A stretch of DNA of 44,059 bases from NCBI GenBank assembly GCA_900541245.1, contig UQIS01000017.1, positions 1 to 44,059 on the forward strand. The letters run 5' to 3'. The notes beneath the pieces are model-generated. The model was not told where the DNA came from, made no database searches, and saw only the letters and a program-made list of their open reading frames with translations. Of this stretch, positions 24,960 through 33,051 are shown one piece after another. Made by a program: the position numbers and the translations under genes. Every line of letters starts with the position of its first letter. Positions within the stretch are counted from its first letter, which is position 1. The stretch comes from an uncultured Collinsella sp. (GTDB lineage: Bacteria > Actinomycetota > Coriobacteriia > Coriobacteriales > Coriobacteriaceae).

Positions 24960-25886
24960 CTATGCCGGCTGACGGTCGAGGCACGCGTCCCACATTTGGT
25001 CGCGCTCCTCTTGGCTAATGCCCTTGAGTGTCTTGTCGATGAGCTTAAGCAGCTTATCCGAGCCCTTACGGCAGCCGACGTTTGCCGTGACCTCCTGCTT
25101 AAAGCCCTCGCCATCGGCAAACTGAATCGGCGCGATACCCGGGTTTTGGGCCATATAGCCCTTCTCGTTCTCGGTGTTGTAGGTCACGGCGTCGCACGTG
25201 CCCTGCAGCAGGTTCGAGAACACCGTGGGGACCGAATCGACCGGGTTTTTGTGGACAACGCCCGGAATCTCGTCGATGACGGTGTCGAGCATGGTGTCCT
25301 TTTGGCCGAGTACCGTGGCACCGCTAAAGTCGCTGAGCTTGGTCGCGTTTTGGTAGGGCGAGCCCTCTTTTACGAACAGGCCAAAGTAGCCAATGAAGTA
25401 CGGGTCGGAAAAGCCGACGGACTCCTCGCGCTCGGGCGTGGCGCTCATGCCGGCAATGATGAGGTCGATCTGGCCGTTGTTGAGCGAATCGATAAGACCC
25501 GAGAAGCTCTGCTTGACGGCAACGGGCTCGCCACCGAGGGCCTTGCAGACGATCTTGGCGATCTGCACGTCGTAACCATCGGCATAGGCGCCCTGCACGT
25601 TGTCGATGGGGATGGTGTACTCGCTGGCTTCGGAGACCTGCCAGTTGTACGGGGCGTAGGCCGCCTCCATGCCAATGCGGATCTTGTCCTTGCCGATCAC
25701 GGAATCGGACAGGTCGTCGCGACCGCCACCCGTCGTGGGCTGAACCACCTTAAGCGTGGACGGGCGCTGGCAGCCGGCGAGCGCGCCGGCGACGACGGAA
25801 GCGCTCGCAGCGAGAGCGCTACCCAAAAAGATGCGACGGCTGCATACCGGCTGGCGCTGCGCATCGCACTGTTGGGGAGAATGCAT
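24960..25886 (-). CDS. Extracellular amino-acid binding lipoprotein
   Basis: Family 3 solute-binding protein, 308 residues. The N-terminus has both a twin-arginine motif (SRRIFLGS, residues 16-23) and a lipobox ALAGC with Cys39, suggesting Tat export and lipid anchoring. The binding domain has IRIGMEAAYAPYNW, YDVQIAKIVCKALGG, QIDLIIAGMSATPEREESVG and GTCDAVTYNTENE. ATG 25886 follows GGAAGG. First gene of the importer operon (binding protein, permease, ATPase). Confidence 0.92.
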   Translation of the reverse strand: MHSPQQCDAQRQPVCSRRIFLGSALAASASVVAGALAGCQRPSTLKVVQPTTGGGRDDLSDSVIGKDKIRIGMEAAYAPYNWQVSEASEYTIPIDNVQGAYADGYDVQIAKIVCKALGGEPVAVKQSFSGLIDSLNNGQIDLIIAGMSATPEREESVGFSDPYFIGYFGLFVKEGSPYQNATKLSDFSGATVLGQKDTMLDTVIDEIPGVVHKNPVDSVPTVFSNLLQGTCDAVTYNTENEKGYMAQNPGIAPIQFADGEGFKQEVTANVGCRKGSDKLLKLIDKTLKGISQEERDQMWDACLDRQPA

Positions 25887-25990
25887 AATCTGCCTTCCCT
25901 GTTGAATCGTATGCTGACGACTTAACAGGATATACGCCAGCGACCAGCAGCGCAGCACAAGCTCGAAAAATTAATAGACACACGGTAATC

Positions 25991-26149
25991 ATTGGGGACG
26001 CCGATGTTTTGGCAATGCCGGCGAGCGACGTCCAGAGCGAACAAGTGCCATGAAAAAGGCAAGACATGACCAGAAGGTCTATGCCTTGCCTTTTGAATGA
26101 CAACTTGTCGCTCTGGACGACGCGCAGCATCGACCGAGCGGCGGAACCT
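25991..26149 (+). repeat. Composite structured repeat, copy D
   Basis: Starts with ATTGGGG and the word ACGCCGATGTTTTGGCAATG (25998-26017, one base different from copy A). The hairpin spans 26029-26119: outer stem CGTCCAGAGCGA/TCGCTCTGGACG, bulged A at 26041, CAAG/CTTG, TGCCAT/ATGACA, then AAAAGGCAAG/CTTGCCTTTT and the GACC-AGAA-GGTC tip. The linker GCAGCATCG follows, but only the right half of the GGTA hairpin remains (GGCGGAACC). It abuts the TAG of the epimerase gene at 26150-26152. Primary sequence differs from A/B while pairing is kept. Confidence 0.75.
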
Positions 26150-27043
26150 CTAGAGCAAGGTAACGCTAAAACTGCGCTTGTCCGTCTCGCCCGGGGCCAG
26201 GGTGATGGTGTTGACCTTGTGCTCAAAGACATCGTCCTCGGTGTCCATGGTGGTATGACCGGTCCAGGGCTCGAGCGCCACAAACGGAGCGTCGTTGGCG
26301 GCAGACCACACGCCAATGTACTTAAAGCCCTCAAAGTCGATCTTGACGCCGTGGCCCGACTTGCGGCCGCGCAGCGTGAGCGTGGAGCCCGGAGTATCGG
26401 TGAACATGATGGCGTCGTTATCGAAGCTGCGGTGCGTGATGGGCAGCACGTCCGAGTTATCGGGAGCCTTGTAGCTACCCTCGAACGTCATGAGGCCATC
26501 GGGCGTGATGATGGGGGCCTCATTGGTCCAAGCCTCGGTAAATGCCAGCTCGTAATCCTCGAACGCCTCGTCCTCGGCACCGGGAGCAGGTACGTTAAAT
26601 GCGGGGTGGCCGCCCACCGAGAACGGCAGGTCCACGTCGCCGGTATTGGTGACGGCAAAGGTCTGGGTAAGTGTGGCGTCACCAGTCAGGGCATAGGTCA
26701 TGTTGAGCTTAAAGTGGAACGGAAAGGCCTTGAGCGACTCGGGCGTGTCGGTGATCTCGTACGTTACCGAGGAGCCGTCCTCCGAAACCTCGACCAGCTT
26801 GTGCTCGACGATGCGCGCGAGGCCGTGGCGCGGCATCTCGCAGCTGCCAGCCGCAGACGTCGCCGTGTTGTTGCGCAGCGAGCCCACAATGGGGAACAGG
26901 ATGGGCGCATGCTTGCCCCAAAAGGCGGGGTCGCCCTGCCACAGATACTCGTTGCCGTTGAGGGCAAGGCTCGTGAGCTGAGCGCCCATGGAATCGATGG
27001 CCGCGGTGAGGCTGCCGCGCTTGATGGTAGTGACGGTAGACAT
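26150..27043 (-). CDS. LacX-like aldose 1-epimerase family protein
   Basis: 297-residue galactose-mutarotase-fold protein of the LacX/YeaD-like branch, acting on the anomeric carbon of hexoses or hexose phosphates. Family words: GAQLTSLALNGNEYLWQGDP, HAPILFPIVGSL, SVGGHPAFNVP with a conserved His, and FVALEPWTGHTT. The ATG 27043 follows TTTTGGAGGA, a strong site. It ends at repeat D and follows the unknown gene at 27123 in the same direction. Confidence 0.82.
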   Translation of the reverse strand: MSTVTTIKRGSLTAAIDSMGAQLTSLALNGNEYLWQGDPAFWGKHAPILFPIVGSLRNNTATSAAGSCEMPRHGLARIVEHKLVEVSEDGSSVTYEITDTPESLKAFPFHFKLNMTYALTGDATLTQTFAVTNTGDVDLPFSVGGHPAFNVPAPGAEDEAFEDYELAFTEAWTNEAPIITPDGLMTFEGSYKAPDNSDVLPITHRSFDNDAIMFTDTPGSTLTLRGRKSGHGVKIDFEGFKYIGVWSAANDAPFVALEPWTGHTTMDTEDDVFEHKVNTITLAPGETDKRSFSVTLL

Positions 27044-27122
27044 GCTACTTCCTCCAAAAGTAAACAATAGTGTCGAGGGCTATTGTCCCACTCTTGGCGG
27101 CGGGGTTGAGCGACAGGCGCAG

Positions 27123-27992
27123 TTATTGAGCAATAGCGTAAAGGTCAAACCCGCCCTGCGGAGTGCTATCGACCGTATCGGGCGCCTGCGAGTTAAAGCT
27201 CACGGGAACCATGCGCTTTGAGGCGCGGAAGCGCGTGCCGTCGGTGGCGACGGGCGGTTCGTCGACGGTGAGCTCGTAGTCGCCGGGCTTGAGCTCGATG
27301 CCGTCACCAGCGGAATTGACGTATTGATACTCGTCAATCGTCTGCCCTTTGAGCGTACGCCCCACGATGTGGATGAGCATTTGGCTGTCGCCACGCGCGG
27401 TGTCCCACATCGCACCGTCCTTGACCTCGACCGACACATGTACCGAGCGCGTGCGGCTGAGCGATTGCTCGACAGACATCTCGACCTTGGCGGCGTCTTG
27501 ACGCTGCTGCTCGACATGGCTCCAAACGCTACCGATTGCCGAGCAGGCGATAACGCCGGCCATGAAGGCGATGAGGATGGGGCCGAGCGGAGAACGGCGG
27601 CCCGCGTCTTCCTCACGAGCCAGGTCGGGGCGATGTGTGGGCGCAGGCGCCTGGGCGCCTTGCGCGGGCACGTCGAGAATGCTGAAGGATGCCGTGCTGT
27701 CGGGGTCGATGGTGTGACGCGGCTGCGGGATCTTTGCCGGCGAGATGGACATGTCCGCCGGCTCACCGAGTGTGGCCGTGGCATCGGCCTTAGCCTCATC
27801 GGCCTCGGCTTGGGCCCAAGCCTGCTCAAAGGTCAGGGGCTCGGCGGCATCGGAGGCGGCATCAGGCTCGACAGCGGCATCGTTGCCGGTCTCGTCCTCG
27901 TCGCTCGACACGTCACGCGACGCGGGCTCGTCCCACTCATCGTCCGGAGCCTCGCCCTCGCTATACCACCATTCAAAGTTATCGATATCCAT
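27123..27992 (-). CDS. Unknown membrane-anchored protein with acidic N-terminus
   Basis: 289 residues, no family recognised. Residues 1-130 are very acidic and low-complexity (DETGNDAAVEPDAASDAAEP) with the aromatic start DNFEWWYSEGE. One transmembrane helix follows at about 136-157 (LGPILIAFMAGVIACSAIGS), then an outer domain of about 130 residues with beta-rich character (VHVSVEVKDGAMWDTARGDS, DGIELKPGDYELTVDEPP). The topology suggests a cytoplasmic disordered tail and an extracellular carbohydrate- or protein-binding-like domain, but no function is assigned. ATG follows AAGGGG. Confidence 0.75.
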   Translation of the reverse strand: MDIDNFEWWYSEGEAPDDEWDEPASRDVSSDEDETGNDAAVEPDAASDAAEPLTFEQAWAQAEADEAKADATATLGEPADMSISPAKIPQPRHTIDPDSTASFSILDVPAQGAQAPAPTHRPDLAREEDAGRRSPLGPILIAFMAGVIACSAIGSVWSHVEQQRQDAAKVEMSVEQSLSRTRSVHVSVEVKDGAMWDTARGDSQMLIHIVGRTLKGQTIDEYQYVNSAGDGIELKPGDYELTVDEPPVATDGTRFRASKRMVPVSFNSQAPDTVDSTPQGGFDLYAIAQ

Positions 27993-28078
27993 ACGGGGCG
28001 CCCCTTAGGCCTCGCAAATAAACACTCGCTAGTCTTATACCCCCAGACGGCACCGAAGCTCACCCGCGCCGGACACGA

Positions 28079-28143
28079 AAACCGTCACAACATTCGACGT
28101 TTTTCCTCGTTTTCGAGATTTTCATCGAATGTTGTGACGGTTT
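28079..28143. repeat. 19-bp-arm hairpin with CCGTCACAACATTCGA
   Basis: AAACCGTCACAACATTCGA (28079-28097) and its exact complement at 28125-28143 enclose a 27-nt loop that itself holds CTCG-TTTT-CGAG. It lies between the divergent genes starting at 27992 and 28253, so it is not a terminator for either; it is followed by another palindrome at 28162. Confidence 0.75.
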
Positions 28144-28161
28144 AGGCGGCAGCCACGCCGC

Positions 28162-28196
28162 GAATGTGACAAAGAGACTGTCCCTTTGTCACATTC
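28162..28196. repeat. TGTGACAAAGGGAC-type palindrome, copy a
   Basis: Arms GAATGTGACAAAGAGAC and GTCCCTTTGTCACATTC around a single T, one mismatch. It sits 45 nt upstream of the MFS ribosome-binding site, between divergent genes. Other copies are at 30130, 31678 and 42645. Confidence 0.8.
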
Positions 28197-28252
28197 TGTT
28201 AGAGTTGCAGGGATTGAATCCCGCTTATTCACGCGACATTGGAGTGACAACC

Positions 28253-29494
28253 TTGACCGCCGCAACCACGCCAAAAAGTAAGTCAACCGCCGCCGCGCTC
28301 TCCCCCGTGCGCACCAAGCTCTGCCTGGCGCTGCTCGTGTTGTTAGGCTTTTCGCTCGGCTGTTCGGAGTTCGTGGTCATCGGCATCGAAAGTGACTTGG
28401 CGACGGAACTCGGCGTATCGCTTGCCACCGCAGGCCAACTTATTAGCGTGTTCGCACTGATCTACGCTATCGCGACGCCGGTGCTCGCGCTCAGCACGGG
28501 GCGCTTCCGTCGTTACCAACTGCTCGTGTGCTATAGCATCGTCTTTGTGCTCGGCAATCTGGTCATGGCGCTGGCACCCAACTTTCAAGTGCTGTTCGCC
28601 TCGCGCATCATCTTGGGCTCCGTCTCGGGCGCACTGCTCGCCGTGGGCGTGACGTATATCCCCGAGCTGCTGTCCCCGCAGCAGACCTCACTCGCCATCT
28701 CGGTGGTGTACGGCGCGTTTTCCGTGGCAATGGTCTTTGTCACTTCGATCGGCAAGTTTGTGGCCGACACGCTCGACTGGCACGTGGCCATGTACGGCAC
28801 GCTGACCTTTGCCGTTCTGATCTGCGGAGCGCTCGTGATGTTTATGCCGCGCGCTGGGCAAACCGACGAGCCCGCCACCTTTCGCGAGCAGGCGGGTCTG
28901 CTACGCGAGCCGAGCATCATCACCGGTATGCTCATCTTCTTGTTTGGCGTGGGATCGGTCTATGTGTTCTACGGCTACGTGACGCCCTATCTGGAGCAGG
29001 TGTTGGGTATGGGTACGGTCGAAGCCAGCACCACGCTCATGGCCTACGGCGTGTTCTGCCTGGTTTCGAACATCCTGGGCGGATGGATTGACGCGCGCTT
29101 TGGCATGAAGGCACTGCTGGTTACGTTTGTGCTGCAGGCAGCGGCGTTACTCGGGCTGTTTGCTGTGGGCGGCACCATGCCGCTCGCGCTGGCCTTTGTC
29201 TTTAGCTTGGCGCTGCTCATGTACTTGTTCTCGGTGTCGTGCATCACGCACTTCATGGACGTGGCACGCAGCCGCCATCCCAAGTCGATGGTACTCGCAA
29301 GTTCGGTTGAGCCCATGGCGTTTAACGTCGGCATCTCGTTTGGCACCGCAGTGGGCGGCGCCGTGGTAAGCAGCATTGGCATTGCGCACGTAGGCGCAGT
29401 GGGTGCCGCGTTCTCGCTTGTGGCCTGGGTGCTTACGCTGGTGACGATTAAGTTGGCTCGCTGGGAACGCAAGAGGGCGATGGCGCAGGCGTAG
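28253..29494 (+). CDS. MFS transporter, drug/metabolite exporter type
   Basis: 413 residues, 12 predicted membrane helices. Typical DHA1-type features: FVVIGIESDLATELGVSLAT in the first loop, GRFRRYQLLV as loop 2-3, and ASRIILGSVSGALLAVGVTY in helix 4-5 (motif C-like region), as in AraJ/YdhP/NepI sugar or purine-ribonucleoside effluxers. I prefer the TTG at 28253, 8 nt after GGAG (28241-28244); a GTG at 28244 is an alternative, and the open frame to 28166 runs through a palindromic repeat. Substrate unknown. The phosphatase gene follows by 45 nt. Confidence 0.85.
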   Translation: MTAATTPKSKSTAAALSPVRTKLCLALLVLLGFSLGCSEFVVIGIESDLATELGVSLATAGQLISVFALIYAIATPVLALSTGRFRRYQLLVCYSIVFVLGNLVMALAPNFQVLFASRIILGSVSGALLAVGVTYIPELLSPQQTSLAISVVYGAFSVAMVFVTSIGKFVADTLDWHVAMYGTLTFAVLICGALVMFMPRAGQTDEPATFREQAGLLREPSIITGMLIFLFGVGSVYVFYGYVTPYLEQVLGMGTVEASTTLMAYGVFCLVSNILGGWIDARFGMKALLVTFVLQAAALLGLFAVGGTMPLALAFVFSLALLMYLFSVSCITHFMDVARSRHPKSMVLASSVEPMAFNVGISFGTAVGGAVVSSIGIAHVGAVGAAFSLVAWVLTLVTIKLARWERKRAMAQA

Positions 29495-29539
29495 ATGCGA
29501 TACTCGAGCTCGATGATGGCGATCGAAAGGAAACCGCAT

Positions 29540-29986
29540 ATGCAACGTGTACTGTTTATCTGCTATGGAAACATCTGCCGCTCGACGATGGCCGAGTCGG
29601 TGTTTACCGAGCTCGTGCGCCGCGCTGGGCGCGAGGCGGAGTTTGCCATCGATTCCGCGGCGACCTCGACCGAGGAGATCGGCAACCCGCCACACCACGG
29701 TACCGTTGCCAAGCTACGCGAGGTCGGGATTCCCGTCGTCGCACATCGCGCACGTCAGGTGCGTCGCGCGGAGTATGGCGACTGGGACCACATTGTCTAT
29801 ATGGACGACGAGAACGCCCGCGCCCTGTACCGAATTTTTGGGAAGGACCCCGATGGCAAGATCTCGCGCCTGCTCGATTGGACCGATCGCCCCGGCGACG
29901 TGGCCGACCCCTGGTACACCGGCAATTTCGACGCCACCTACCGCGATGTACTCGCCGGTTGCACCGCCATGCTCGAGCAGCTGTAG
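29540..29986 (+). CDS. Low-molecular-weight protein-tyrosine phosphatase
   Basis: 148 residues. The CX5R phosphate loop is CYGNICRS with Cys8 and Arg14, next to the N-terminus as in all LMW-PTPs; the general acid is in ADPWYTG (DPxY motif). ATG 29540 follows AAAGGA; the longer frame from 29495 has no counterpart in the family. It may dephosphorylate a tyrosine kinase or a sugar/arginine phosphate; no kinase gene is in the window. Confidence 0.92.
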   Translation: MQRVLFICYGNICRSTMAESVFTELVRRAGREAEFAIDSAATSTEEIGNPPHHGTVAKLREVGIPVVAHRARQVRRAEYGDWDHIVYMDDENARALYRIFGKDPDGKISRLLDWTDRPGDVADPWYTGNFDATYRDVLAGCTAMLEQL

Positions 29987-30029
29987 GCGCTCGGGCGGCG
30001 CGGGCACACGGGCCACGCCATCGGCATAA

Positions 30030-30127
30030 AACGAGCGTGGATTTTCTCCCACTTTGAGCGTTCGAGTGCGCTCTAAACGGGAGAAAATCCACGCTCGTTA
30101 TCTCGGTGGGAGAAAATCCACACTCAT
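30030..30127. repeat. GGGAGAAAATCCACGCTCGTT palindrome plus a third half-copy
   Basis: The 21-nt arms at 30030-30050 and 30079-30099 are exact reverse complements, with an inner GAGCG/CGCTC stem. A further half-copy (GTGGGAGAAAATCCACACTC) lies at 30107-30126. It sits between the convergent ends of the phosphatase (29986) and AAA ATPase (30173) genes, directly before palindrome copy b. Confidence 0.75.
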
Positions 30128-30129
30128 GA

Positions 30130-30160
30130 ATGTGACAAAGGGACTGTCCCTTTGCCACAT
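30130..30160. repeat. TGTGACAAAGGGAC-type palindrome, copy b
   Basis: ATGTGACAAAGGGAC-T-GTCCCTTTGCCACAT, one mismatch in 15 pairs. It begins 12 nt after the stop codon of the minus-strand ATPase gene. Confidence 0.8.
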
Positions 30161-30172
30161 CCGGGACCGGCC

Positions 30173-31534
30173 CTAGACCGGCTTGACCTCCAGCTTTATC
30201 CCCTCGGCGCAGGAGTCGCCCAAAACATCCGAAAGGGCCCAGGTCGCATATAGCGGCAAATAGAGAACCGCTCCGTTGCGCTCAACGTTGCCTCTCGAGA
30301 AAACAATCCCGAGCCTTACGCCATATTCAGCCGTATCAAGCACATGACCGAGCGCAGCGTGCGCGTGGTAATAGGAGCCCGATTTAACCTCGATCGGAAC
30401 AGCCGTCCCATCCGGTCCGTCGACCACAAAGTCCACTTCACCGCGCTTTTTTGTCTGATAGTAGTAAAGCTGGCGATTTTGGGCAGCCAGCTGCTGGGCC
30501 ACCACGTTTTCGTAAATGCCGCCCAGATTGGGCTCCTTGCTATCAAGATACGCCGCTTGGGCGACTCCAACGGGGTAGCGCGCCATCAACATGCCCGTAT
30601 CCGATTGGTATAGCTTGAACTGCGATGGCCGTGCCGTCTTGAGCAGGGGCGACTTTGGCTCGGTTACGATATCGGCTTTGAGAGCAACGCCGGCATCGAC
30701 AAGCCAGACAAAATCTCGCTGGTACTTCTCATAATGCGCCTTGGGGTCAATGGAATTGAGCACGAAACGCTTGTGTTCGCCCTCAAGCATAATGGGGAGC
30801 TGATCGTAGATGCTCTGCACCTGAAGGGCACGCCCGCTTGCATACTTGGAAATATCCCGTCGGTACTGTTCGTTGAGCTCTGACTGTAGCTGACGAACAG
30901 AGGCAAGGTCGCCCTGCGTGTCAAGGAAACGCTGCACGACCTCCGGCATTCCGCCGACAACGGTATAGGTCCTGAAGTTTGCCATCATCGCGTCATGAAT
31001 GTAATCAGGAATGGGCCTCTCGCTGATACACGCGTTACGTATCGTTTGGCGAGCCCCCTCGCTCACCCCGGTTGCCCAGCAAAACTCCTCAAAATCGAGC
31101 GGGAACATCCTAAGCTCGTGGACATACCCCACGGGATAGGACCTGACGCCCTTGAACTGAGTCCCGAGCATTGACCCCGAAAACGCCCAGCGGCACCTCC
31201 CGTCCTCAACAAGGAACTTTGCCATCGTCATGATGTCGGGGGCCTCTTGGACCTCATCGATAAACACGAGCGTTTTGCCTGGTGCAATCGACTTTCCCGA
31301 AAGAAGCGTCACCCTGCTGATGAAATCATCGGCATCCCGCGCCTCGAGAAGAGCATCTTTTGCCTGGCGATTTTCCATGAGGTTAAGCTCGATGTAGGTT
31401 GCATGGTTGGCTTTGCCAAATGCGCGAATCGAATAGCTTTTGCCAATCTGGCGAGAACCCGTAATGAATAAGGCCTTTTGCTCGGCAGACTTCAGCCAAC
31501 GCTCCAGCTCTACCGCTATTTTCCTGCGCAGCAT
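30173..31534 (-). CDS. AAA-type ATPase with DUF4143 domain
   Basis: 453 residues: AAA_14 domain with Walker A GSRQIGKS and Walker B KTLVFIDEVQEAPD, then a DUF4143 region (about 205-370), ending in a restriction-endonuclease-like fold with the spaced residues of GEVDFVV...PIEVKSG. The family is widespread and often horizontally moved; no function is established. ATG 31534 follows GGGGAG. Downstream is palindrome b, upstream an AT-rich promoter with direct repeats. Confidence 0.88.
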   Translation of the reverse strand: MLRRKIAVELERWLKSAEQKALFITGSRQIGKSYSIRAFGKANHATYIELNLMENRQAKDALLEARDADDFISRVTLLSGKSIAPGKTLVFIDEVQEAPDIMTMAKFLVEDGRCRWAFSGSMLGTQFKGVRSYPVGYVHELRMFPLDFEEFCWATGVSEGARQTIRNACISERPIPDYIHDAMMANFRTYTVVGGMPEVVQRFLDTQGDLASVRQLQSELNEQYRRDISKYASGRALQVQSIYDQLPIMLEGEHKRFVLNSIDPKAHYEKYQRDFVWLVDAGVALKADIVTEPKSPLLKTARPSQFKLYQSDTGMLMARYPVGVAQAAYLDSKEPNLGGIYENVVAQQLAAQNRQLYYYQTKKRGEVDFVVDGPDGTAVPIEVKSGSYYHAHAALGHVLDTAEYGVRLGIVFSRGNVERNGAVLYLPLYATWALSDVLGDSCAEGIKLEVKPV

Positions 31535-31552
31535 AGGCTCTCCCCTCAGTGT

Positions 31553-31644
31553 CATCAAATTAAATGCAAAGTTTTATACGCTTGATTATCGATGAAACGC
31601 AAAATTTTTAGAACCTAAAATCGGATGAAATGCAGAGATTTGAG
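31553..31644 (-). promoter_or_regulatory. Promoter and three direct repeats before the AAA/DUF4143 gene
   Basis: Minus strand: TTGCGT (31597-31602), 18-nt spacer, TATAAA (31573-31578). Three related words in plus orientation lie about 33-35 nt apart: ATTAAATGCAAAG (from 31558), GATGAAACGCAAA (31591-31603), GATGAAATGCAGA (31624-31636). The first two overlap the -10 and -35 boxes, as expected for a repressor array. The region is AT-rich compared with the surroundings. Confidence 0.55.
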
Positions 31645-31677
31645 ATTACAAGCATAATAGAAGGGGCACCACCGGCG

Positions 31678-31710
31678 AATGTGACAAAAGAACTGTCCCT
31701 TTGTCACATT
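31678..31710. repeat. TGTGACAAAGGGAC-type palindrome, copy c
   Basis: AATGTGACAAAAGAAC-T-GTCCCTTTGTCACATT, two mismatches in 16 pairs. It begins 8 nt after the stop codon of the TIGR04076 gene on the minus strand. Confidence 0.8.
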
Positions 31711-31718
31711 GCGCTCGA

Positions 31719-32048
31719 CTACTCGTCGACGATCTCGGCAAGCCAGACGTTCAGCGTATCGACCTCGGGACAGCAGAACTTTGCCGTACCAGGCTCGTTG
31801 CCGGGCACGGTTCCGCCATAGCGCAGGATATCGATATAGGGAAAGCCCACATGGCAGGCCATGGCACACATCTTGCCGCGGTCGCGGTCAAAGTCGAAGA
31901 CGTCGCCCGGCTTGTGACCATGGTGGCAGCGGCACGCACCCAGCTGGTCCACGCAGCTCACGCGGATACGCGGACGCTTGCCACGCGGCGCGCCGAGCGG
32001 CTTGCCCCCGCCCGCAGGCTTGGCGCCGCCCTCGCCAGCATTACTCAT
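31719..32048 (-). CDS. TIGR04076 family protein
   Basis: 109 residues. The family pattern of a basic start (RIRVSCVDQLGACRCHHGHK), HKPGDVFDFDR, CAMACHVGFPYIDILRYGG and the final CCPEVDTLNVWLAEI is clear. Several conserved Cys and His suggest metal or cofactor binding, but the function is unknown. The ATG overlaps the last 8 nt of the upstream kinase gene (ATGAGTAA), so translation is coupled. A Gly/Lys-rich tail of about 20 residues precedes the domain. Confidence 0.78.
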   Translation of the reverse strand: MSNAGEGGAKPAGGGKPLGAPRGKRPRIRVSCVDQLGACRCHHGHKPGDVFDFDRDRGKMCAMACHVGFPYIDILRYGGTVPGNEPGTAKFCCPEVDTLNVWLAEIVDE

Positions 32049-32865
32049 GGTCAATCACGTCCAGGCAGGCCTCGATGGGAAGGCCAGCCGACTTATCCTC
32101 TTGGTCGGCATTGCGCTCGATAAGCTCAGCCACCACGCGCATGGCATCGGACGTCGCGCGCTGCAAACTCCAACCTGCCATAACGCGGCCGACGAGCACC
32201 GCCGAGAACGTGTCACCCGTGCCCGGGAAATAGACCGGAATGAGCTCAAAGGGAATCGTAAAGTACTCCCCCGCTACATGGTCGTAACCGATAACCGCGT
32301 TCGTGCCATTGACCACGGCGCTCGTAATGACCACCGACTTGGCACCCAGCTCGCGCACGGCGTCCACAAGGGCGCGAGCCTCATCGGGCGTAATTTGCTC
32401 GGCGATAGGCCTATCGGCAAGCAGGCACGCCTCGGTATAGTTGGGCACCGCGTAGTCTGCGCACTCCAGCAGATGCCGCATAAGGCCAATCGTGGACTCG
32501 GGCACGCCCGCATAGAGCTTGCCGTTGTCGCCCATGATGGGGTCGACGAACACCTTGGTACCCTTTTGCGCGCGACGGTGGCAGAAGTCCGAAATGATGC
32601 GCGTCTCTTCCTCGGTCACGATAAAGCCGGTAGAGATGGCGTCGAACTCAAAGCCGAGCTCCTCCCAGATGGCGAGGCTCTGGCGCACGTACTCGGTGGT
32701 GTCGTGGATGTAGAACTTGGGATAGTTGAGCGTATCGGAAACGAGCGCCGTTGGCAGGTTGTGGATGCGGTAGCCCATGTGCGACAGCACCGGCAGCATG
32801 GCGGAAAGCGCGACCTTGCCGTAGCCGCACATATCGTTGATCAGCAGCAGCTGAGTGTTCTTCAT
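32041..32865 (-). CDS. Pyridoxal/pyridoxamine kinase
   Basis: 274 residues of the PdxK/PdxY branch of ribokinase-like kinases, salvaging vitamin B6 by phosphorylation with ATP. Seen: INDMCGYGKVALSAMLPVLS at the N-terminus, LPTALVSDTLNYPKF, DPIMGDNGKLY (metal/ATP site), VPNYTEACLLAD, and the anion-hole motif GTGDTFSAVLVGRVMAG with the catalytic Asp. ATG 32865 follows AAGGGAG; the frame open to 32934 has no family match. Overlaps the TIGR04076 start. Confidence 0.87.
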   Translation of the reverse strand: MKNTQLLLINDMCGYGKVALSAMLPVLSHMGYRIHNLPTALVSDTLNYPKFYIHDTTEYVRQSLAIWEELGFEFDAISTGFIVTEEETRIISDFCHRRAQKGTKVFVDPIMGDNGKLYAGVPESTIGLMRHLLECADYAVPNYTEACLLADRPIAEQITPDEARALVDAVRELGAKSVVITSAVVNGTNAVIGYDHVAGEYFTIPFELIPVYFPGTGDTFSAVLVGRVMAGWSLQRATSDAMRVVAELIERNADQEDKSAGLPIEACLDVIDHE

Positions 32866-32995
32866 GAGGGTCTCCCTTGGTTCGGGCACGGCGCAGCAGC
32901 GCCACAGTGCGACTAAGTGTAGCGCAGGGAGCACGGCAGGCGGGCGCTGGTGCCGTGGAGGTCGAATTGTTGCGGAAAGGTTACGGGAAGGAAGT

Positions 32996-33051
32996 TAGTC
33001 GTTGGGGACGTTCTTAAATGACTAGTCAAACAAGAACGTCCCCAACGACTA
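32996..33051. repeat. GGGGACGTTCTT palindrome (start of copy C)
   Basis: TAGTCGTTGGGGACGTTCTT (32996-33015) and its exact complement (33032-33051), 20-bp arms, with a 16-nt loop containing TGACTAGTCA. Half-copies occur before copies B (19947-19968), A (4631-4640) and D (25993-26000). Confidence 0.85.
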
